Below, one piece after another: positions 23,041 through 32,370 of a DNA stretch of 64,000 nucleotides; the first letter of the stretch is position 1, and each line of letters begins with the position of its first letter. The stretch is from Eucalyptus grandis. Its lineage: Eukaryota > Streptophyta > Magnoliopsida > Myrtales > Myrtaceae. The position numbers were made by a program, and so were the translations under genes. Where the stretch lies: NCBI RefSeq assembly GCF_016545825.1, contig NC_052618.1:8423398-8487397 (forward strand), written 5' to 3'. The notes below the pieces were generated by a model. It saw only the letters and a list, made by a program, of their open reading frames with translations, did not search any database and had not been told where the DNA came from.

Positions 23041-24610
23041 TTCTCCTAACATGCGTAGGTATTGTTATCTGCTGAAAGCCTTCATCAAATTTACTCTCCC
23101 AAGTACTTCTATTTGGACTCATGATGGGGTATGCTATGGCTCCTCGTAAGTTCAGGACCTCCTCGGTTGATTTCATGACGACACTAGAGTACACAGAACT
23201 GCCCAATATGGGCATCCTGAAAATAGAATGAGGTAGAAGGGTCTCAGTCCATAGACTTAGCCAAATCGGATTTCACCCTAAAAGTGAGAACCATGGTCAA
23301 GTCACACCACATTAAAACATTAATGTTCGGTCCATTGCCTATAAAATAAAATGATCCTTTTAGTTGGAACAGTTTTTAGTATAGCCATTACCTTTTGCTA
23401 AAGACGAGAGACAATTTGTGTTTATTGTTTGCAGTTCATGTAGTTCTTTTGATTACCCCTATTGTTTTTTCAATGGAAAGAAAATGGCCAAATCGATCCT
23501 TTTTGGAAACCATGTCCTCCCATGATAATTACTAGTGCTTGCTAAGTTCGTGTACAATGACGAAAAGGTCCAAGAACAATTTTCGATTTCAAAACATGAG
23601 TAAGCATTTCCAATGATTTTAGTCGGAAGAACGCTCTTGAAAAAGTCTGAGAAGACACTATCAATCAAAGCTTGATTAGAATTTCAGCCACCATTAGACA
23701 CCTTGGACGTCGAGCAATTGCGGAACCATTTGGCGATACTGTGACGAGCACGTGGAACGAGATGACGGATTTGTTCGTAGAAGGCGCTAAGTGAAATTGC
23801 CTCACTTTCGACAAATTCAAAGCGGCAACACGGCTAGTTACGTTCCACGCCATCCACAGGACACAAGAAGGAAGACGCAAAGAAAACTCCAAACCCACAT
23901 CCAAGCGGACAAACAGGAACCGGCTTGTGGGTTCCCTGCCTCAGAACCTTCCTCACGGAACAGAGAGAGACCCACATAACGAAAACCGCCCGCATGCAAC
24001 ACGGCGAGAAAAGCAGGGATATATATTATGATCTAGCTTGAGAGATAACGGATGAATAAACTAACGATACAACCGATTTGCATCTCGATATGAGTGCCTT
24101 CATATTGGTTTTTACTTTTTATTCTATAATTGTATTCATTCGTCCAGAGACAGAGAGTGAGAATTGAAGACAAAAAAATATATTACAGTACGAGAAAGTT
24201 TCAAATAAAGATATAAAGTGTCATTATTTTTTTAAATAATAATCTGAAGTGACCGTGTCAATTTTAAATAAGGATCTAAGGTGGTTATAACAATTTCAAA
24301 TAAGAGCTTGATCTCACCGATCAATAATATGTTTGTCAAAAAACAATTTTCATTTTTTTTCTCTTTTTCTTTTTCTTTCCTAGGAGAGCCTGGTAACCCT
24401 CCCCAACCATGGCCGAGGCCATCCCTCGCTAGTTGTTGGCGAGACGACCCTCACCCAAATTTGGCAAGGCTATCTCTCGCTTGTAGCCGACGAGGGTGGC
24501 CCTTGCTTAGTCCTCTTCAAGTATCGTCGGTGGTTGGCCATCGAGACTGACCACCGATGAAGAAGAAAGAGAAAACCAAAAAAAGGAAAAAAGAAAGAAA
24601 AATTCAACAA
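23041..24610. other. Unassigned sequence within LTR H
   Basis: No gene recognised. Short frames at 23665-23904 (minus) and 23791-23979 (plus) show no known motif. A GC-rich patch at 24385-24560 repeats CTCGC and GGCGAG words in both orientations and looks like a terminal fragment of a dispersed repeat. Confidence 0.4.
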
Positions 24611-26169
24611 AGGTAAATGATAGAAATGCCCTTAAAATCGATGAGTTAATCTTAAGCCTTAAATATCAAAACATCAATATTAAAGATTCTCGCGGAATCA
24701 ATAATTCCATCTAAAGCCTTATAAATGGAATTAAAGATTATATGCAGTTGCGAATTAGGAAATAAATCCTAATTAGGAGTGCACTTATCACTCAAATTTA
24801 GAAATCATGTAATATTCTTAATCAAATTGAATCACAGAATATTCAAATTCATAGCAAATGAGATAATTACCCAATTCAAGGTATTGCGCGGATAAGTTTC
24901 CCAAATTGGAACCGGCAAACAAGGAGCTTGGACGATGATGGGTGATGGTGCGTGGCAGCAGTAGCGGTCTCGGCGGTGGTTCACAGTGGTGCTTGAGTGG
25001 ATGGCCGGCGAGACTAGAAAATCCTGCTAAAAAAAATTCGTCAAGCGAACGAAATTATTTCACTGAGCTTCTCGGTTGAGCACGTCGAGGATCGATCTTT
25101 CTATTCCACTCCAACTCTTTTACTTTCTATTTGTGTTTCTTTCTATGGAAAGGTCCACAAAAGAGATGAGTGCAGGAGAGAACTTCAGCAAATCTACGTG
25201 CGATGGGAATGCTCTTGGACTTTTTATTTTAATCTTCAATCCACCACTTGACTTTTGTCTTATTCTCTTCTACCAACTCTCGGCCATTGACGGTTCAGCA
25301 GTGTGGAATGGACTGAGATTGCGAAGACACCAGAGAAAACAAAAGAACTTGCCGATCGCAAGAGAAATCGTCAATAATCTGGAGCTCGCCGGACCGCTTT
25401 GATGTTCACTACGTTCGCTGGATGTCCTGGCTGAGCAGCTCTCGGCGACAAGAGCAGCAGCAACTGGCCATCGCTGAAACTTCAGCAGCGGTGCAAGGAG
25501 GCAATAGCAAAGTCGCCAAAGGCCTGCAGTGTGGTAGGGACTAGTCAACATGCAATGTGCAGACGTTGCAACTCGGTGATGGGGCTTCGCAGCAACCGTA
25601 CTCTCGTCAATGCAGCAAGTTGTCGGGAGTAGCAGGCGGCGCTAGAGTCGTGGCCGTGTGGGTCGGTGGAGTGGGATGTTTGGCTGTGAAGTGTTCAGCC
25701 GTCGTCTCCCTCTCTCCTCTATTCTGAGTGCCGACCCTTTCTTCACGCTTTTTCTCCTTGACTTTTCTCTCTAAAGTTCTCTCTGTGTGGCCAAGTGTTC
25801 AACTGTCTGGCCTCCCCCTTCGTCCATATTCGAGCCAGTTTATAGTTAATGGACTGAAGCTTTTGTAAAATTTCATTTCCTTTTTCATAACAAGATACGT
25901 GAAGATCACCTCCCGAATGCAATATTCCTTTTTATTTTTGACATGATTTCCTTCGTATCTTTCCACATTGGATTGCAAAAATGAATATTCTCCACCAATT
26001 TTTATCGTATATTGCAAAAGATTCAAGATTGTAATAGATTTTCTCGAATTTCAAATCTTACAAAGATGAGTTCGTAATATATGAATAGATTACATGAATA
26101 TACAAAAAATCCTTCGTCATATCACCAAAAATTCAAATTGCCAATTCTTTTAATTTTTGGTCATCAGAA

Positions 26170-26530
26170 AATAACGGGCTCCGAATGATCAAGTCAAATC
26201 CATCCGTCATCGGTCCAATGCAAATGTGATAGTAACAAATAAATGCACCTAAAATTATATGCTATGCAATTATTTTTTTTAGGGCTTAAAAATTAATCCC
26301 TAATTTTCTATTCATTGAATAAATGACTGGGTCGCCAAAATTTAGGTGTCAACATCCATCCTTGAATAATGCTTAAAGGTAATGTAGGTTGACACCTAAA
26401 TTTTGGCGATCCAGTCATTTATTCAATGCATAAAAAATTAGGGATTAATTTTTACCCCTAAAAAAAAGAATTAAAATTGCATAGCATATAATTTTAGTTC
26501 ACTTATTTATTTTTGCATTTGATCAGCGGC
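26170..26530. repeat. Inverted repeat formed by head-to-head LTRs H and G
   Basis: The starts of H (minus) and G (plus) face each other across a 32-bp spacer that includes both TSDs. The arms of roughly 170 bp are nearly complementary (GACACCTAAATTTTGGCGA and its complement, then ATAGCATATAATTTTA and complement). A read-through transcript would fold into a long hairpin. Confidence 0.85.
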
Positions 26531-26923
26531 GGATGAGCTTTAATTTTACGAGTTGACAATTCGGTATTTTCAAAAAGGATTCATATTATTCTTCAAATAT
26601 TTGGTAAATATTTCATATATTCACGTGATTTATACATTAAGTAATATATTACTGAAGATTGGAAGTTTAAAAATGAAATATCAAGAAGGAATATTGCACG
26701 TGGGGCATATATTGAGTAAATATATTCTTTGACTCAAAATAAGAAAGGGGATTTCGTGCAGAAAAATAAAAAATATGTGCTAAAAAATTAAGTTATTCGC
26801 TTATATAAGAGGGGCTGTGTACGGAGGAAAAGTTGGGGGGGGAACTTCTCTTCACTTTTTGGGGTCAAAGTCAGCAAAAGTGTGCAAAGAGGGATGGAGA
26901 GAGGAGACGTGAGAGGGACGTGC

Positions 26924-26926
<3 letters not shown>

Positions 26927-26979
<53 letters not shown>
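26927..26979 (+). repeat. GA microsatellite in LTR G
   Basis: An almost pure (AG)n run of about 53 bp, 120 nt downstream of the TATA box. It creates Arg-Glu and Ser-Leu frames that are not genes. Confidence 0.97.
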
Positions 26980-26985
<6 letters not shown>

Positions 26986-27649
26986 AAAAGAAAGAAAAGG
27001 CTTGTCTTCTTCACGAGCTGTCCCCCTCGCCGCTCCGCCCGCGACCTGCAGTCCAGCTCCACCGCTGACGCTTGCTGCCACTGCCTCGCCGCCCGCCTGT
27101 GACCTACAGTCGAGCTCCACCACCGACACCAGCACTCACGAGCTGCTCTCCCTTGCCGCGGCACTGTTGCCTTATAGCAGCCAAGCCACCGCCATGTGCA
27201 GCCTCTATGGAACCCCTCGAACGGCCCCCGATCCACTAGGGTCACCACAATCCACTTGTCTTTCTCTTGACCTGATAATATATCATTTTGATACCATCAA
27301 ATTATAATAAGTCCATGACTCTTGGGGGTTTATATCCTTTAGTTCGGTCCCTACGCAGTTCATAAATGTATAGCGGAAGCGAAAATCACATTTCCCTATC
27401 CCAAAAATTTTGAAATGATGCACACCCACTAAACAGTTTTATAAGTTAAGCTGGACACTTTTATTTACATAAGCTTGATGGACATCATAAGTCGGTATAC
27501 CAAAATTTGCCGCGGTTTTCTATACCTAGCTACATAACAAAAGATAACCTGACTTTCCCCTAGCTTTCCTTTCCATTCAGCCCTATACATAAGTCTATCA
27601 GACAGTGCCGGTAGTCCGAAAAGTTTCATCTGCTACCCGTCACACACGA

Positions 27650-27901
27650 TCACACCCAGCCTGGTCTATTGGCTGGTGGCGGCGGCAACATCCCTAGCAT
27701 GATCCCATCACATCGAACGTGCATCGACAGAAACTCCTGAACCACGGGGCCATCAGGTAAACCGACGTCATACATGACTAGAACCCGTACTCGGATGAAA
27801 ACCAATCCTCGAATCTCGACATGAGTGTGCTCTGAACACGTGCACTCAACGTCGACTGGGACACCATAAAAAGTATCATGAGTGACAGGTAACAGAGGCA
27901 T
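27650..27901 (-). CDS. Conserved 83-aa ORF inside LTR F-A (unknown function)
   Basis: I do not recognise this protein. The minus-strand ORF runs from ATG at 27901 to TGA at 27650, with a stop codon in frame just upstream, so the ATG is the likely start. Features are DTFYG near residue 9, CSEH near 22, a conserved core RVRVLVMYDVGL at residues 37-48, DGPV and QEFL, then MLGMLPPPP and a PGWV end. It has two or three Cys and no transmembrane segment or signal peptide. The F-B copy (31524-31775) has the same length and shares 57 of 83 residues; 28 of those 57 codons differ only silently, and many of the 26 replacements are conservative (V/I, F/Y, S/T). This is strong evidence that the frame was translated and selected. 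It lies on the inferred sense strand of the LTR, about 0.45 kb from its 3' end, 34 nt after a conserved hairpin. Confidence 0.7.
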   Translation of the reverse strand: MPLLPVTHDTFYGVPVDVECTCSEHTHVEIRGLVFIRVRVLVMYDVGLPDGPVVQEFLSMHVRCDGIMLGMLPPPPANRPGWV

Positions 27902-27934
27902 ATTTTAATTTGAAATGTTAGTCCTCAAACGGGG

Positions 27935-27950
27935 TGAGTACAACCACTCA
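27935..27950 (-). other. LTR hairpin, copy in F-A
   Basis: TGAGTACAACCACTCA: 5-bp stem TGAGT/ACTCA with 6-nt loop, followed by GCAGTAAAA. On the minus strand it ends 34 nt before the ATG of the 83-aa ORF. Confidence 0.6.
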
Positions 27951-28253
27951 GCAGTAAAAGATTCATTAAGCTATATCAAGCATTACCATCAATGTCCAGA
28001 TTCATGCAAGATAGACAAAAACAGGTAATCAAAGGATAAGTATGCATCAAAATCATGAAATTCTTCAATGCAATGGCAAATGCAATTTCAAAGGATCAAA
28101 ATACTTCATGTCCAGTTACACAAGTCCCGATCATAGGGCCAAACTGTAATGAGATGTCTCATTCCATGCCATACCACTTAGTCCTATAACCAGACCACAC
28201 TCACACTTAATATAATCATCAGACTTAATCATTCAAACGGTTTCATCCCCCCA

Positions 28254-28610
28254 GAGGACCAATGTTTGCGTCCTTCTGGGATTTCGCATCCACATTGGCA
28301 TCGCGAAAGCTTCCAGCATTCAACCACTAGGGCCACCGGGCATCTGAAGCGTACCACACCTCCAGGCATCTCGTACCCCACCTGGCATCATGAGGAATAA
28401 CCCTCTGAGACTCACCTTGAAAATGGTTATCCCGGCCCTCCGGATTTACGTACCGACTAGCATACAACCGGGCATCTTGAAGCTCCCGTGGAAAAACCTT
28501 CGGCATTCAGCCACTTACGGCCACTAGGCATCCATAAGACATCGACTCATTCGATCCTTTGGGCATCCCGACTCCCGGGGCATCATTGACCCGAGGGTCC
28601 AACGGCAACA
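28254..28610 (+). repeat. Degenerate GGCATC repeats inside F-A
   Basis: Around ten spaced occurrences of CGGGCATC, AGGCATC or TGGCATC, with ATCTCGTACCCC and ATCTTGAAGCTCCC variants. A similar set lies in F-B. Confidence 0.65.
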
Positions 28611-30019
28611 ATTAACATCTTAATTTCCAAAAATACCTTTCAATGCAATAACAAGATGTCTCAAGAATCCTTCATCAAATCTCAATATTGCATAATATGC
28701 CAATGCCAGTATCATCATGTCACATAACAATTCAAGATATATTCATCTTTGGGACAATTTGTGCAAATTCGAAACAAAACAGCTTAATCATTAAAATGCA
28801 CAGTTCTGGTAAAACTTTCGGAATAATTCCCAAATGAACTCAGAAAATTCTGAAATTTTGATATATATGAGACCTAAAGGAAGAAATTTCATGAAGGGCA
28901 CTAAGTCAAATTCGTTGTGTATAATGAGTAATAGTTTGCTGTTTCCTTCAAAATTCTGTAGTAACTTTCAGATTCAGTACCTACAGAAGAAAATTCGTTT
29001 CACCAACTAAATCTTGTCCGTTTGTCCTCAAATTTTGATATGTTATTCCTAAGGATGTTTCCTACAACTTTAATTAAGGTTTTAAAGTCCAATTCTATCT
29101 ATAAAATTACAGAAAATTCACGAAATCATCAAAGGTCAAGCTGTTCCCTACAAAACAGAGTACTGGTTTCAATAGATTCACTCCTATCTTCATGTTTTCA
29201 CATTCATATGGCTATATTTAGACGTCTAACTCATTCTGATAGGTGTTCTATTATATAAAATGGTTTCTTTCCTTATTTTCATCATTATAAATCAAAGCGA
29301 CGCCAATAACAAGACTTTCTATCCATACTCCTCTAAAACAGAATCTTCATGTATGGTTTTCTTCATTTCTAGCTCAGTCCAACCATTTGTTTCTCTACCA
29401 ATCTATCCTACAGCACTTCGAGTCTCTTCCACAGCATCTAAGAACACTTTCAGCAAGTTCTTATTAGCAGAAAAACCTTCCACAGCTCGGCTCAAAGCAT
29501 ACATTCATCCCTAAACTCACTCATCTCAACATATACCACATCCTTTTCCTTGGCAACCCTTTCCTCACCTTGCTCGATCCACACAACCATTTCACACTCA
29601 ATTTTCGAAACATACAAGGCCCTAATACAACATGCAATGACTGGTAGCTTCAATTTATTACTCGTTTAGTTCAATCCCACACAAAACAACAACATCACAT
29701 TCAATCCTCCACATTTCAGCATTCAATCTTCATCTCTATCATCCAAAAACTCAACATGCAGCTCCCTATTCTGCGTTTTCTCACATCTACCAGCATTTCA
29801 CCAGAAAATTGCAACATGCAACACATAGATCAATGAACTTTCACTTGCCTCAACTCCTAGCTTGATTGGCAAACAAAAACAGAAACTCGGGACTTCGAAC
29901 GCAGCTCAATCGGCGACGGGGATTGGTGGCATCGACGGCGGCAGCTCGGACATGGCGGAAGGCGATCCTCCTCTTCCTCCCTCGCGGCTCACACCCACAT
30001 GCCCGCTCTCTCGCTCGAA

Positions 30020-30026
<7 letters not shown>

Positions 30027-30076
<50 letters not shown>
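30027..30076 (+). repeat. CT microsatellite in F-A
   Basis: Pure (TC)n run of 50 bp. The overlapping Ser-Leu and Arg-Glu frames are low-complexity artefacts. Confidence 0.97.
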
Positions 30077-30081
<5 letters not shown>

Positions 30082-31523
30082 TGCTCGCCCGCTCACTCTC
30101 GGTTTCTCTCTCTCACTTGCTCCATCCGAATGCTTTTGCTTTCTTTGGTTAATTATTTGTTAATTTTGCATGCAGGTGACAAGTGGCCTCATGGAAAGGA
30201 CAAGTGGAGGGTGGCGTGGCCTCCTCCATCCGGTTCCTTCCCCCCCCCCTTTTGGTTGACAGCCTTGGAGGCTTCTTGGGCCTGTTTGGGCCCGAAAATT
30301 TGTGGCCAAAGGTCCAAATTAAATGGCCCATGATTTTGAAATTTAAGCCCATAATTTTCTGCACAATTATAAGGTTGTGGAAATCAATTTGATATCCCTA
30401 TAGTCAATTTGCTTCTTATACAAGGATATAACCAAAGTTCTTGCATGCAAGGTGCAACTCCTCACAATTTTATTCTTAAATTTCAGCATGCATGTTCCTC
30501 ACGCATGACCGAATTCCATTATTTCGGTTGAAAGAAATAAAATAAGAATATTATTCAATCATAGTTCAAAGATTTTCTCTTGTTGCACGGTTGATCGGTC
30601 CATTGCTAAACATACCAAATCAATCCAACAAATAAACAAACACAGATGATTGCTCGCATTGATACCAATGCCATAGTTCGATGCTACTTCTATCAATTGG
30701 TCATGATCGTCACCTATCCGGGGATTCGCTGAAATTCTTGGATGCCACAGCCTCGCCACCGTGCAACTCGATGCTAGAAGTCACCGCTCCTGCGCTTTCT
30801 GCAGTCGCGACAACCCCGATGCCTCCGCTGTTGTTGTTGTCCCTTCGCTCGCGCCACCTCTCGTCACCGACGCCAGCAGCCGCTAGCCCGTCCATCCGTG
30901 CTCCCTGTTTCCACCGCGCCGACACCAACAGCCCTCTGCCCGAAGCTTCGACACCACCACTGCTCGTCGCTTGGAGCGCCTTCGCCCGTTGCTTGCAATG
31001 CCTCCGCCCTCTACTACAGCACCTCTAAGCGACCCCTGCAGCAGCTTGCCTCTGCCGCACCTCCACCTGCTGCCCTCCATGCCGGCCATCGCTACTTCTG
31101 CTCCGCCAGCCTGTCCAAGCACTGCCCCTTTGCTGCTGTGTCTTCCTTTGCTCGCTGCTGGTCCACACTTGCTGCCCTTTGCCGGAGCTCTGAACGACGA
31201 CGTTCCTTTTGCCCACGGCTGCTCGTCCCCGCATCTAGCCGAGCGCTACCACACAATGCCGTCACCCGTTGAGTGGATTCCGTTCATTTCAAATTTGGTA
31301 ACATTATTTGCGAAATTAAGTAATTATCTTATATGGCACCCCTCGACGGCCCCCAATTTGTTAGGGTCACCACAGGTACTTGTCACTCATCCTATTACAT
31401 ACCAGTAAGGTAACGATATCCAATCAAACTCGACCCTACATGAAACATGTACACCCCTCCATCAACAAGCGTCGGCTATCCCAAAAAAAAAAAAACATCA
31501 GCTCCCACTAGTCATACGGGCCA

Positions 31524-31775
31524 TCATACCCAACCTGGTGCATCGAGCGGTGGCGGCGGTAGCATCCCTAGCATTACCCCACTGCGTCGAACGTGAACGA
31601 ACAAAAACTCTTGGATGACCGGGCCATCCGCAAGACCCACATCGTACATCACCAGCACTCGGACTCGGACATACTCTAGACCATGTATACTAATATAGGG
31701 ATGCTCGGTGCAATCCACCTCAACGTCAGTAGGTATGCCATAAAAGGTATCACACACAACTGGTGAAAGAGGCAT
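31524..31775 (-). CDS. Conserved 83-aa ORF inside LTR F-B (unknown function)
   Basis: Second copy of the protein at 27650-27901, ATG at 31775 and TGA at 31524, with no internal stop or indel despite heavy divergence of the surrounding LTR. DTFYGIP, DVEVDC and the core YVRVRVLVMYDVGLADGPV are conserved, and MLGMLPPPP and PGWV close it. In the 12-codon core RVRVLVMYDVGL, nine codons differ between copies with no amino-acid change. Function unknown. A capsid-like, regulatory or captured host fragment are all possible; nothing in the sequence decides. Both copies now sit in solo LTRs, so neither can still serve a mobile element in place. Confidence 0.7.
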   Translation of the reverse strand: MPLSPVVCDTFYGIPTDVEVDCTEHPYISIHGLEYVRVRVLVMYDVGLADGPVIQEFLFVHVRRSGVMLGMLPPPPLDAPGWV

Positions 31776-31809
31776 CTCTCTAATTTGAAATGTTAATCCC
31801 CAAAAGGGG

Positions 31810-31825
31810 TGAGTACAACCACTCA
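31810..31825 (-). other. LTR hairpin, copy in F-B
   Basis: TGAGTACAACCACTCA, identical to the F-A hairpin, followed by GTAGTAAA and ending 34 nt before the ATG at 31775 on the minus strand. Confidence 0.6.
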
Positions 31826-32139
31826 GTAGTAAAGATCCGCCAAACTACACAGTGCATCATACAGAATAATCAAGGTATCATGAATAAAACACATATCATT
31901 CATGCATTCAAGCATACCTTACCTTGCAGCCATGCATATATCATCATGCAACGTGCATATACCACCATGCACTTATCATCAAGCAGTCATGCATATATCA
32001 CTTTGCAACATGCATATATCACCATGCACTTCATGCTTGCATTCCCATGAGGTTCATCCCATGCCATATGTACACATCCATGCGCATGATACAATCTCAA
32101 TTTTTATCTTTCCAGGGACTAGTGTTTGCATCCCTCAAT

Positions 32140-32370
32140 TTATCGCTTGCATCCAACCCGGCATCGCGAGGAACCTCGAGCACACACTTTCGGGCATCTC
32201 GTACCCCAACTAGCATCACGAGGTATCCCCCCGGTACACACCTCCGAGGCTTCCGGCACATACACTCCGGGTATCTCAAAACTCCCGAGGACAATCCGAC
32301 ACATACACTCCAGGCATCTAGCAAACACACTCCGGGCATCTCGAAACTCTCGAGGCATCATTGGCTCACA
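32140..32370 (+). repeat. Degenerate GGCATC/ACACACTCCGG repeats in F-B
   Basis: Irregular units such as CATACACTCCGGGTATCTCG, CATACACTCCAGGCATCTAG and AACACACTCCGGGCATCTCG, partly about 25 bp apart. They differ from the F-A units apart from the GGCATC core. Confidence 0.65.

Larger units (their letters stand above)
21040..26354 (-). mobile_element. Solo LTR H of Ogre/Tat-like large-LTR family, interrupted, TSD TCCAT
   Basis: Ends TGTTGCGACC (left) and AGGTGTCAACA (right), matching the LARD LTRs at 41756 and 49857, with perfect TSDs TCCAT at 21035-21039 and 26355-26359. On the minus strand it starts TGTTGACACC. LTR sequence is recognisable at 21040-21405 and about 24611-26354. Between these lie a truncated family-E LTR and unassigned sequence; about 700 bp of LTR present in the LARD is missing there. 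A TATA-like CTATAAAC on the minus strand near 25838-25846 is about 510 nt from the LTR start and could be the LTR promoter. Confidence 0.85.
27206..30749 (-). mobile_element. Solo LTR, family F copy A (F-A), TSD GCCTC
   Basis: 3,544 bp flanked by perfect TSDs GCCTC (27201-27205, 30750-30754). Plus-strand ends are TATGGAACCCC and TTGGATGCCACA; on the minus strand the LTR starts TGTGGCATCC, similar to family E (TGTGACATCC), but ends CCATA rather than CA. Minus orientation follows from the GC-rich leader-like part near the right end (29860-30300, with a CT run at 30027-30076). It contains an 83-codon minus ORF, a hairpin at 27935 and degenerate GGCATC repeats at about 28254-28610. Confidence 0.9.

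Noticed and set aside
26788..27307. ORFs of 89-125 codons with Arg-Glu or Ser-Leu repeats
   Set aside because: Produced by the (AG)n microsatellite at 26927-26979 in LTR G. The same applies to frames at 29850-30333 around the (TC)n run.
30681..31408. Ala/Ser/Pro-rich ORFs of 115-145 codons
   Set aside because: They cross the boundary between LTR G and F-B, occur on both strands and have no recognisable domain.
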